Part shown: one piece after another, positions 46,101-64,000 of the stretch
How positions within the stretch are numbered: position 1 is the stretch's first letter
Layout: each line of letters opens with the position of its first letter
Assembly: GCA_029224185.1 (NCBI GenBank)
Contig: CM055211.1
Location: 5,227,564-5,291,563, forward strand
Length of the DNA: 64,000 bases
Origin: Karalla daura
Lineage: Eukaryota > Chordata > Actinopteri > Chaetodontiformes > Leiognathidae
Direction of reading: 5' to 3'
Notes under the pieces: generated by a model
What the model saw: the letters and a program-made list of their open reading frames with translations, nothing else
The model's database searches: none
What the model was told of the DNA's origin: nothing
Translations under genes and position numbers: made by a program

Positions 46101-48146
46101 AGTTTGTAGTACAAGTTTCCACGTGCATCCCAAATATATATATAAATATTATCATAAAATAGTGAAAGATTTTGAGGTTTCTGAGTCCAACACTGCTACA
46201 CTTACTACTATATCTATGTCTCCTGTCACTCCCTGTACTACACTTCGATTCTCACTCCTGCTATTTGTACTCATACAAATCAGCACAGTGCCTGTTTTTC
46301 TGCCCGGGCCGAACCAAAACCGTGACCATGTCCAACCAGAAACCCTCTCGTTCTCTCGCCTCCTCGCCCGCAGGAGCCGACCGCTTCAGCGCCAACATCA
46401 GGGACATGACGGGCTACAACCCCCTGCCTTTCTTCAAGCTGTGCTGGAAATACCTGACCCCGGCCGTGTGCACTGTGAGTGACCCTCGCTCCGGCGACCC
46501 GCATTCACACCCCTCGGCCCGCGCGGCCCGTGAAATAGTACACGCATAAACGCGCGTTTGGGACATCGTACAAATTCCTGGCCCGCGCCTGTCAATCAAT
46601 GCCAGACCCGGCGACATGTGACCTTTGCTGCCAGAAACTATTTGCGTTTTTTGTTTTCGTTAACTGACATCCAAAGGGGAAAAAAAAGGAAAAATCTTAC
46701 AGGTTTGAATTTTTTCCTCTTCCAGCCGGAGGAGAAATAAAGTGTGCTTTTGTAATTTGACATGCAAAACGAGGCTCAAATATATCATATTGAGGTTTTT
46801 TTCTTTTTAGTTTAATTGCGACATTCCTTAAAGGAGCAGTTCAATATTTCGGGAAGCACATTTATTGCATTCCTGCCGAGGGTTAGGCGCGGAGTTATGC
46901 TCCGGCCTGGCTGTGCCGTGGCCGGACTCCAGACTCGAGCCGTGCCAGACTACTTCTTGGACAGGACCAGTTGCCAGGCTACACAGGTTTTGTGTTTTGT
47001 CTTTTTTTTCTTTTCTTCCCTGTAGAGATTAAACAAACAAGATGTAACAGGGTAATTGGTGAGCTTTAGGAGGGGGCGGCGGAGGTCTGACAGATGGACG
47101 AAGCAGGGGAGAAGTTTCTATTGATGAACGGAAAGAAAAAAAACTACAGATCTCCATAACATGTCAAACTAGTAAATGTGGTGTTTGCGTGCTGCCTGAT
47201 CCCAGACTGATAAACATCTATTCAGACATTTCATTTTGCTTCAGATTCCTGCTTGGAGAGGCAAACTCAGCCTGTCCTGGCTCTCTCCCTCCCCTGCAGG
47301 CTACCTTTCTCTTCTCCCTGGTGAACTGGGCCCCTCTGAGCCTGGGGAAGGGCCTCGTGGCCCCGGCCTGGGCCACCACGCTGGGATGGATCCTCACCTT
47401 CTCCTCCGTGTCCCTGCTGCCCATCTGGGCCATCTACGCCCTGGCCACCACCCCGGGAACCCTGCCCCAGGTGCCACCAACACTCCGAATGAAGACGAAT
47501 ACACAGAAAAAGATGATAGAGTACTTAATACGGGCAGGAAAATGCAATATTCTGGTTGATCTGATTAAACCAAGGGTCCATAGCTCTGTACACACCTGTC
47601 CTGTCTGGTCACATAGTCATCAGCTGCACTAGAAAGTATATTGTATCATATAAGCACAGTAACTCACATATGACGCATAAGAAGATGCTATAACTCATAC
47701 ACACCAGTAAGAATACCACTGTACATCATATGAGAGTATGCAGATAGCAGCTTAATACCAATGAGCGTAAACTGACTATGACGTGAGTTTGATATGAAAA
47801 GAAAATGAGTGTACAAATGAATCTGAAATGAGCATACCAATGGATATAAAAAAGTAAACAAAAAGAATATAACTGCTTCTTCAGAAGGAGGATAAATACC
47901 TGTCCTGAAGCCTAACCCTCACCCTCAACCCTGTCCAGGTCCCCACATGAAGTCGCTTTCACATAATTAACAATCTCTCGATCTCGGCTTTTCCCTTCCC
48001 AGCGCCTCCAGTACCTTTGCAGCCCGGCCACCAGCCCCTCCCTGTCCCTGTGCCACAGCCCCAGCGCCCCCTTCAGCCTGGCGCCGCTCCTGACCGAGAA
48101 GCCCAAGGAGCCGCCGGCCGACATCATCCAGGACAAGATGACATGA
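38571..48146 (+). CDS. SLC6-family Na+/Cl--dependent transporter, GABA/betaine/taurine/creatine subfamily (14 coding exons)
   Basis: Joined exons 38571-38793, 39139-39273, 41079-41219, 41368-41458, 41571-41703, 42209-42343, 42941-43044, 43490-43614, 43966-44078, 44167-44304, 44420-44522, 46374-46474, 47300-47470 and 48003-48146 give one open frame of 618 codons plus TGA, a normal SLC6 length. Visible: TM1 GLGNVWRFPYLCYKNGGG (58-75), TM2 ending FLLETSLGQF, extracellular loop 2 with Cys160/Cys169 and sequons at N161, N176, N180 and N187, TM5 with CVWKGVKSTGK, TM6 DAGTQIFFSYG (290-300), TM8 MLGLDTQF (394-401), TM10 GGLYVFQIYD (447-456). Family members move GABA, betaine, taurine or creatine with Na+ and Cl- across the plasma membrane. 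Subfamily placement is firm; substrate is not. Position 55 is Gln where GAT2, GAT3 and BGT1 have Glu, and the C-terminus ends DKMT rather than the ETHF/ETHL of some GATs. It may be one of the extra fish-specific SLC6 genes (slc6a22-like is possible), so no symbol is given. Confidence 0.93.
39139..39273 (+). CDS. SLC6 transporter, coding exon 2 (TM2)
   Basis: Acceptor is TGTGTGTCCAG and donor GTACAG; phase 1 on both sides. Encodes residues 75-119: TM2 with the conserved ETSLGQF and the first part of intracellular loop 1 (WRTLCPLF). The Glu of FLLETSLGQ corresponds to the conserved TM2 glutamate (E101 in GAT1) and is retained. Confidence 0.92.
39274..41078 (+). other. SLC6 intron 2
   Basis: 1,805 bp with TTC/CTT runs near 40.23 and 40.41 kb and the long TG array at 40.64-40.70 kb. 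Nothing else was recognised. Confidence 0.8.
40638..40701. repeat. (TG)n microsatellite in SLC6 intron 2
   Basis: A pure array of about 64 bp, the longest TG run in the window. Confidence 0.96.
41079..41219 (+). CDS. SLC6 transporter, coding exon 3 (TM3)
   Basis: Acceptor TCGTTTCAG, donor GTCAGT. Encodes residues 120-166: GLGYASQV, TM3 with the VYYIVILAW core that carries the substrate-site tyrosine in this family, and the start of extracellular loop 2 (ELPWSHCNNTWNT) with Cys160. The residues just before VYY (HGC) differ from the usual LN of GAT relatives. Confidence 0.93.
41368..41458 (+). CDS. SLC6 transporter, coding exon 4 (extracellular loop 2)
   Basis: Encodes residues 167-196: the second loop cysteine (Cys169) and three of the four N-glycosylation sequons, ending in SPVMEFW, a motif standard at the end of this loop. 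The acceptor CCTATAG directly follows a (TG)n run. Donor GTGAGT leaves phase 2, giving the Glu codon across the junction. Confidence 0.9.
41571..41703 (+). CDS. SLC6 transporter, coding exon 5 (TM4-TM5 start)
   Basis: Encodes residues 197-241: REVLHLS, TM4 (WKLALCLAGVWLVCYFC) and the loop KGVKSTGK, which is near-invariant in the GAT/BGT/creatine group. The acceptor TTGTAG ends a (TG)n run; donor GTGAGC, phase 0. The frame stays open past the donor, but the downstream residues have no SLC6 similarity. Confidence 0.92.
41704..42208 (+). other. SLC6 intron 5
   Basis: 505 bp. The exon-5 frame stays open about 130 bp into it, but the residues have no SLC6 counterpart. No repeat or RNA gene seen. 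Confidence 0.75.
42209..42343 (+). CDS. SLC6 transporter, coding exon 6 (TM5 and extracellular loop 3)
   Basis: Encodes residues 242-286: VVYLTAVFPYVMLFVLLVRG (TM5), TLPGATQGIVYYLKP and RLADPQ. The YYLKP wording resembles BGT1 and the creatine transporter more than GAT1-3. Phase 0 at both ends. The donor GTGGTG is weak and runs into a (CA)n array. Confidence 0.92.
42344..42940 (+). other. SLC6 intron 6
   Basis: 597 bp with two CA arrays (42355-42390 and about 42683-42713) and a CT-rich tract before the exon-7 acceptor. Confidence 0.8.
42355..42390. repeat. (CA)n microsatellite next to the SLC6 exon-6 donor
   Basis: It begins 12 bp after the exon-6 splice donor (GT at 42344). Confidence 0.95.
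42941..43044 (+). CDS. SLC6 transporter, coding exon 7 (TM6)
   Basis: Encodes residues 287-320: VWMDAGTQIFFSYGICLGSL, the unwound TM6 that binds Na+, Cl- and substrate, then TALGSYNKY. Gly at position 300 (FFSYG) matches GAT1; GAT2, GAT3, BGT1 and TauT have Ala. The acceptor follows a long CT-rich tract; donor GTGAGA leaves phase 2. Confidence 0.93.
43061..43149. repeat. (CA)n then (CCT)n in SLC6 intron 7
   Basis: A CA array to about 43108, beginning 16 bp after the exon-7 donor; a CCT array follows at about 43121-43149. Confidence 0.93.
43490..43614 (+). CDS. SLC6 transporter, coding exon 8 (TM7)
   Basis: Encodes residues 321-362: DSFMLCLLNSATSFLAGFAI, FSVLGFMAEEQG and the VAQS end of extracellular loop 4a. 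The family usually has VAES before GPGLAFIAYP; here Glu is Gln. Acceptor CCACCAG, donor GTGACA, phase 1. Confidence 0.92.
43966..44078 (+). CDS. SLC6 transporter, coding exon 9 (loop 4b and TM8)
   Basis: Encodes residues 363-400: GPGLAFIAYPRAVAMMP, a near-invariant extracellular loop 4 motif, then TM8 ending MLGLDTQ. The last part forms the Na2 site; D398 is retained, but the usual Ser is Thr399. Donor GTGACA, phase 0. Confidence 0.92.
44097..44117. repeat. Short interstitial telomere-like (CCCTAA) repeat
   Basis: 21 bp of perfect CCCTAA register (3.5 units) inside the 88-bp intron 9 of the SLC6 gene. Confidence 0.85.
44167..44304 (+). CDS. SLC6 transporter, coding exon 10 (TM8 end, TM9)
   Basis: Encodes residues 401-446: FVSLEALMTSVTDLYP, intracellular loop 4 (RKGHRREL) and TM9. 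Acceptor CTCCTCAAG after a CT-rich tract; donor GTGAGT, which continues into (GT)n. The last codon is CCT (Pro446), where relatives have Glu or Gln. Confidence 0.92.
44420..44522 (+). CDS. SLC6 transporter, coding exon 11 (TM10)
   Basis: Encodes residues 447-480: GGLYVFQIYDHFSCSG, where D456 is the external-gate acid pairing with Arg64 of TM1, then LLLLSIFQSVAIGWIY. Acceptor CCCCGCAG. Donor GTGCGC is non-canonical after +3 but is the only one keeping the IYG-ADRF junction. Confidence 0.9.
44545..45115. repeat. Polypyrimidine tract of about 570 bp in SLC6 intron 11
   Basis: The plus strand is almost entirely C and T with rare purines. It produces long Leu/Ser/Phe-rich ORFs that are not genes. 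Intron 11 (44523-46373) is the longest intron of this gene. Confidence 0.9.
46374..46474 (+). CDS. SLC6 transporter, coding exon 12 (TM11 start)
   Basis: Encodes residues 481-514: ADRFSANIRDMTGYNPLPFF, then KLCWKYLTPAVC. The first part corresponds to the conserved DNIEDMIGYRP stretch of relatives, here altered. Acceptor CGCCCGCAG, donor GTGAGT, phase 0. Confidence 0.9.
46475..47299 (+). other. SLC6 intron 12
   Basis: 825 bp of ordinary sequence; an AATAAA at about 46735 is intronic. The acceptor follows CT-rich DNA. Confidence 0.75.
47300..47470 (+). CDS. SLC6 transporter, coding exon 13 (TM11-TM12)
   Basis: Encodes residues 515-571: ATFLFSLVNWAPLSL, a loop GKGLVAPAWATTLGW and TM12 (LTFSSVSLLPIWAIYAL), ending GTLPQ. 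Relatives usually have a YPWWG-type motif in the loop. The acceptor is CCCCTGCAG; the donor, CAG then GTGCCA, is acceptable. Confidence 0.9.
47471..48002 (+). other. SLC6 intron 13
   Basis: 532 bp, AT-rich in the middle with repeated 'catatgac/catataag'-like words between 47.64 and 47.80 kb. No other feature. Confidence 0.7.
48003..48146 (+). CDS. SLC6 transporter, last coding exon (C-terminal tail)
   Basis: Encodes residues 572-618 and TGA at 48144-48146. It begins RLQYLCSP, equivalent to the LQ-L-TP start of the cytosolic tail in GATs. The rest is Ser/Pro-rich and ends in KMT; a PDZ-ligand ending of the THF/THL kind is absent. Acceptor CTTCCCAG. Confidence 0.88.
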   Translation, partial: RLQYLCSPATSPSLSLCHSPSAPFSLAPLLTEKPKEPPADIIQDKMT

Positions 48147-49295
48147 CGGAGCGGACGGAGGAAGGTGGAGGACGGTGGAGGGGAGGGGGGTAAAGGCCGC
48201 TGGGTCGGCAAACCGGGTCACAACCCATCACAGAGACTTTGTTTCGGATCAAACAGAGAAAAAAGAGGAAAGGATTGAGGTGATCGTGCTACCAGTGTTC
48301 TTTAGCCGCCTTGAAAATCTATAAACATCCAACCAATGAATCACTGTATGTAGGGACCAGCTCGTTCATTCAGACGCTGATAATGATAATTTCTCAGTAC
48401 CCGTCTTTTGTTTTTGTTTTTTTTGCAGTATCAGTCACTTTGTGTACGGCTTTGCTCTCTATGAGAGATCACTGCACATCTGTTCCTCCATTGAAAACCC
48501 CTGGTATCATTTGAGATGACTCCATGAGTCAGACATGTTTTTATATCTATATATATATGTCGTGATTTGTGTTTTTGTACCCCCTCGACCCCTTCCAGGT
48601 GTGATTTCCATATCGTGGAGCTGGAATGGTTCACAGCACGCCTTACAACCCAGACCAAGTGCTGCTAAACAGCTCCCGGAAAAGAAAACAAATCACAAAA
48701 AGCTTTACTCAATGTCATGGTTACATTACAACAGGCGTGCATTCGTTTTACACTGATCCTCAAGATTGAGATGTTTGTATTTTCTATTTAGTCAGTTCGT
48801 CTTCTCGTGTTAAGTTTAGTTTACCTCATACGTCTTTTGCACTGTACCAAAAAAACAAAACCATCGCTCATAAGGCAGGGAAACATGCAATCGTAAGCAT
48901 CGTAATCATTGCTGGATGGAGAAATGTTGTTGCTGCTGTGTCGTCAGGAGAATCAAAAACCGACAGTTCTTACTTCTCATGTTTAAAGCAAACAAATGTT
49001 TAACACGACTGCAAAATGTCCCCCGAACCACTCCAGAAGCGACTGTCTTTGTGCGGGGCGCCACAGTGTCGGTGACTGTGCCAACGCGTGCTACCAGTGA
49101 TGTGGACTTTGCGGTAGGTCTGTAGTGGCGCTGGGAGAAATCTATGCAGTGTTGCGGGTGTTTATATCTTTTCTGCAGAGATTACAGCGCAGGAATGTGA
49201 AGAATTAACCAAAAAAAGAAAAGAAAAGATTCTAGAGATAGAGAGAGAAAAGCTCCCCCCGAACCTGTTAATAAAAATTATCGTCTTAAGGTTCA
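48147..49295 (+). other. Probable 3' UTR of the SLC6 transporter
   Basis: This is the sequence from the stop codon to just past the first AATAAA (49270-49275), which is followed by a T-rich stretch. No coding signal is seen. A second candidate signal, ATTAAA, is at 49569-49574, so a longer transcript is possible. Inference from motifs only. Confidence 0.5.
49270..49275 (+). terminator. Candidate polyadenylation signal of the SLC6 gene
   Basis: This is the first canonical AATAAA downstream of the SLC6 stop codon, about 1.1 kb into the putative 3' UTR, followed by T-rich DNA. An alternative ATTAAA sits about 300 bp further on. Confidence 0.45.
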
Positions 49296-51961
49296 TTTTT
49301 CCTTATTTTTTCCGTTCCTTAAGCCTCTGACATTGGAACATTGACTCTGGGTTCGTTTTTTCCTCATCACGTCCCGACATCTTGATGGAGTTCTCCATTA
49401 AGAGACAGAATGTTCTCCACACTGGGAAAACATGTCAATCTCCAGTGTCTCCGGGCTGTGTGATGGTGTTCATAACAGCGCAAACTTGAAGGTCTTTCCT
49501 TTCGCTGTCATTCAAAACTTGATTGGGTTTTCTTTATTTTTGTTTGTTTTTTTTTTTAGTCTTTTTTCATTAAAGCTCTTTCAGATGCTCCTCTGAGAGT
49601 AACTCGAGGAGACGCAGAGCTGCTATCAACCCGTCTTGGCTCTCATTTGGTTCTGTGCCTCGTTTTATTTGGAAATTCCTTCATATCTGTCTTGTGATTT
49701 TGAGTTCACAAATACAAATATATACGCATATTTAAAGATTTACACTGTTGTTAAGGTTTGTTTTGTCGTTCCATGATCAAAAATGATAGTAATTGGGCCT
49801 GTGGTGTGTGGTGGTCACCCAGGAGATGCTCCACTCTCCCTTGAGGTCATATAGTACAGATGCCAGGATCACACCTGGTTTCTGCCCAGGGTGGAAAAGA
49901 GAGAGGAGCACTTACATATCATGTATATATACATATATATATGTATATATAACATGTATAGACACCATCAGCCATTCAACCAACATAAGAACAAGGGCTA
50001 TGATTGCCTTCATCTGAGGCGTTTTCATCCTGATGTGAATTACTGGTTTAACATCCGTGAAGGGGTAGGAAAGGGCCGATGTATGTGTGTGAGGAGGAGA
50101 AGAAGAGGAGAGGAGAAGGGAGGGCTGGGGGGGGGGGGGGTGATTCTGACACCAGCACATAGATGCAGCCCGGTGGTTATGTAAAAGGCTCGGCTTGTCA
50201 ATTAACCGTATTGGATTCCCTCCCAGCCACCGTAGGAAGTGGGCCGGTCCCCACACGGCCTCACACACACGTGTCTCGGCACGCGGGTTCACACACACAC
50301 ACATATACACACACACAACTTGTTTTGGTGGCGCTCAATACTGTATGCAGGCTGCTTTGCACGTGTGATCCGGGTTAGTGTGTGTCTACGTGTGTGTGTG
50401 TATATGCGGATAAATGGGGGCGGTTTATGTCCATATGGTTCCCTTGGCATACATCGCGGTTTCAGATGATAGGGATTAAAAATGATCCAATGGGCTGAGA
50501 GTGTGTGAGATTCAAAGGGGAGAGGGAGAGAGGAAGAGGGAGGGAGAGGAGGACATTGTAGGGGTATGAGCTAAAGCGTGTGAGTGTGTGTGTGTGTCGT
50601 TTGAGCACAGCACTGAAAGATGCTGTGGAAAGTTGCCTAGTTTTTTCTACACAGGCTCAATGCCACTGGTTTGCAGCTCTCTCTCTCTCACTCTCTCTCT
50701 CTCACACACACACACACACATTCATGTCCAAGCACCAGGGGTCTGATTTGACATCACACCATCCCGCCTGATCAAACATCCTCTCCCTCTCTGTTTTCGC
50801 TCCCTCTTTTTACGGGCGCCCCGTCTTTTCTTGTCCCTGCAGGTGATACACTTGACAGTTTGGTGTAAGGGAGGCAGCGGCGGGGGGTGGTGGCTGGAGG
50901 CGAGACTCGAGGACAGAGTGGATGGGGGGGGTGAAGGGGGGGGGGGGGTTGCATAACACGTTGGCTGATTTGGACACCACGTTCGAGCTGGATACTGGAT
51001 CCTCTCTGCAGTTGGTGTCATGTTGGGTTGGAGGATGCATAGCAAAGACGTTAGTGGGGCCCAGTCCCCTCAAAGCACCACCTGAAATCGACCCCCCACC
51101 CCCCCCCCCCAAAAAAAAACCCTTTTGTTTAAAACCTGGTGCATGTGTGTCTCTGTGGGCTTATTTGCGAGGCTTACGGTGGCAGCACACGGCGTTCCGT
51201 CTTTCCCGCCGCTCACGCCCACACCCTCCATGCAACCAGGGCGGCGCCACCCACGCCACTCAGCTCAGTCACGTACAACAGAGGGACGGAGGGGGGGGCG
51301 GAGGGACAGGGACGGGGGGGGGGGGGGTCTGGATTAGCACGGCCGCAAAATTGAAACGTAATACGCGCTCTCGGGTTCCCACGCGGAGGCCTCCTTATTG
51401 ACATGCATACTCCTCCTAAACACCACTACCACCACCATGCCCCCCCCCCCCCCCCCCTTTGGCGCTATGTAGAGGTAATAGCACTTAGGTGACTCAGCAA
51501 ATGACCAGTGTCTCAAAACTTTTTAAGAGTTTGTAGGAAAAAGAAAAAAAAACGTTCTCTCCCAGATTGTGTTTTTGAGTGTTTACGTATGAGACGTGGC
51601 GACTCCAGCATGTGTTGTTACTTTCCCAAAATATATGCCCTAATCTGTAGTTTGGTTCGATGTGACTCCAATCGACCTAAACATGCAGGGTTTTAGACCG
51701 TGAGAAGAAACTGGAGGAAGCCATTGGTCTAACTCAAGGGATTCAAACCGGGAGACCTTCTTTGTCTGAGAAGTTTACATCACTTGTCTTCCAATACTAC
51801 CCAACATTGTGCACAACCAAGTGTGATATCCCATTCCTGTGCCTGCACACATCCCTAATATGTTAAGTTCCAGGCACTGTACACACCTTGTGCACACACA
51901 CACACTTGGGCAGTACCTTTTATATGCATGATTGCAGGTTTCTTCCATCTGCCTCTTCTAC

Positions 51962-51999
<38 letters not shown>

Positions 52000-52469
52000 A
52001 CACACTCACCATTAAACATCCCACACAGGAACTCCCAGAACTCTTATTCGGGCACAGCCATGAATTATCTATTCCCCTCTAGTTTGCTGAAACTCTCCAG
52101 TCAATTCCTTCAATAATTCAAAGAGTCAAAGTGGTAAAAGTGTAAAAATAACAGGCGGGTGTTGGGATGGTGTTGGTCCTGGCTGTTAAAGAACTTGTTT
52201 TTTGCTCATGTGCGTCTGTGTGTGTGTGTGTGTGTGTGTGTTTCAGTGCTGGCTACAAGTGGTGTTGATTTTGTGATTGGTGCAGAAGCACTGAGACACT
52301 GAGGGAAACACATTGTTCTCTCCTCCAGCACTTGACTTAACTGTGATTTGAGGAAGAGAGGGAGCACAGAGAGAGAGAGAGAGGAGAGAGAGAGAGGGTG
52401 GATGAGAGAGAGAGAATGGGGGTGGAGGAGTGGTGATGGAGCGCAAAGGGGGCAGGACTTTTTCTCTCC
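49296..52469. other. Intergenic region between the SLC6 gene and adamts5
   Basis: It holds an ATATAC-rich stretch near 49.92 kb, CA and CT runs, G or C homopolymer runs of 12-18 at 50127, 50936, 51099, 51314 and 51440, and a teleost repeat fragment (51.65-51.80 kb). No gene supported. The part after 52.2 kb is GA-rich and leads to the adamts5 promoter. Confidence 0.65.
51645..51800 (+). mobile_element. Fragment of the common teleost interspersed repeat
   Basis: Landmarks in the same order as the 32.1-kb copy: 'ccaatcgacctaaacatgca', 'gaccgtgagaagaaactgg', 'gggattcaaaccgggagacc' and 'ttctttgtctgagaagt'. It lies about 0.9 kb upstream of the adamts5 leader. Confidence 0.55.
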
Positions 52470-52598
52470 GGGTCCTATTAAGAGCAAACTTTGTGTTTTT
52501 GTTCTCCAAGTTCAGCGCAGTGCTCTCCAGCCTGCACCCAGCTGCTCCGCTCTGCTCTCCTCTTTCTCTCCTCCTCCTCCTCCTCCTTCTGCTCCTCA

Positions 52599-52709
52599 AT
52601 GGTTTTTGCCTGCTCGCCTGTTGTTGGTGGTGCTGCTTGCTTGATTCGGACACCGGGACCAGGATGCGCTTTTTTGGAGCAGCAAACGCGCAAAGTTGTG
52701 TGGTTTTAG
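52599..52709 (+). other. Upstream ORF 1 in the adamts5 leader (36 codons)
   Basis: An ATG at 52599 opens a 36-codon frame ending at TAG 52707-52709, entirely before the adamts5 start at 52724. It overlaps upstream ORF 2 in another frame. It could lower initiation at the main ATG if the leader starts upstream of it. The peptide matches nothing I know. Confidence 0.4.
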
Positions 52710-52720
52710 GGCTGGAATGA
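52664..52720 (+). other. Upstream ORF 2 in the adamts5 leader (18 codons)
   Basis: An ATG at 52664 (G at -3) opens an 18-codon frame ending in TGA at 52718-52720, three bases before the adamts5 ATG. This close spacing disfavours efficient reinitiation. A further ATG at 52717 overlaps the main start out of frame and stays open to 52914. Confidence 0.4.
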
Positions 52721-52723
52721 ACA

Positions 52724-63941
<11,218 letters not shown>

Positions 63942-64000
63942 GTACGAGAGGAAAAAAAGCAGATACGCCTCAGAGTGGAGCCTTAGATTAATGATGGTTG

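Larger units (their letters stand above)
52470..52723 (+). promoter_or_regulatory. adamts5: Probable adamts5 core promoter and 5' leader
   Basis: A TATTAAGA element at 52477-52484 could act as a TATA-like box, with initiation near 52510. From there to the start codon the leader is CT-rich, then GC-rich, and carries three ATGs before the main one. Transcription start is inferred, not seen. Confidence 0.35.

Overview
The window is nuclear DNA of a ray-finned (teleost) fish. The evidence is vertebrate-type split genes with GT-AG introns, several introns of only 84-150 bp, very many (CA/TG)n microsatellites, and worn copies of interspersed repeats whose wording is familiar from teleost genomes. 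There are no bacterial-style operons, no CRISPR array and no intact long transposon ORF.

Layout. (1) Positions 1 to about 38,500 hold no gene I can support: single-copy-looking DNA with microsatellites, a local 75-450 bp tandem family at 11.57-12.56 kb, two kinds of decayed interspersed repeat, several blocks that look like non-coding regulatory DNA, and an AT-rich block with small unassigned ORFs at 35.3-37.2 kb. (2) 38,571-48,146, plus strand: a complete 14-coding-exon SLC6 neurotransmitter/osmolyte transporter of the GABA/betaine/taurine/creatine subfamily (618 codons before the stop), followed by a 3' UTR with an AATAAA at 49,270. (3) About 48.2-52.5 kb: intergenic, with several long G/C runs. 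(4) 52,724 to beyond the right edge, plus strand: adamts5, with coding exons 1-7 present (697 complete codons). The rest of the spacer and the C-terminal TSP1 repeat lie outside the window.

The two genes are neighbours on the same strand but nothing suggests a shared pathway. One is a Na+/Cl--coupled plasma-membrane transporter; the other is a secreted zinc metalloprotease (aggrecanase type) acting on extracellular proteoglycans. All splice junctions were reconciled by phase: in each gene the exons listed join into one open frame.

The most interesting observations are the unusual residues of the transporter (Gln at the GAT2/GAT3/BGT1 Glu position of TM1, LGLDT instead of LGLDS in TM8, Pro before TM10, an altered TM11-12 loop), the dense UG/CA repeats beside its splice sites, a duplicated copy of the adamts5 exon-1 splice donor 329 bp into intron 1, three upstream ATGs before adamts5 (two upstream ORFs and one overlapping ORF), and a 570-bp polypyrimidine tract and a 178-bp (GATA)n array inside introns. 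I found no convincing undescribed biological system.
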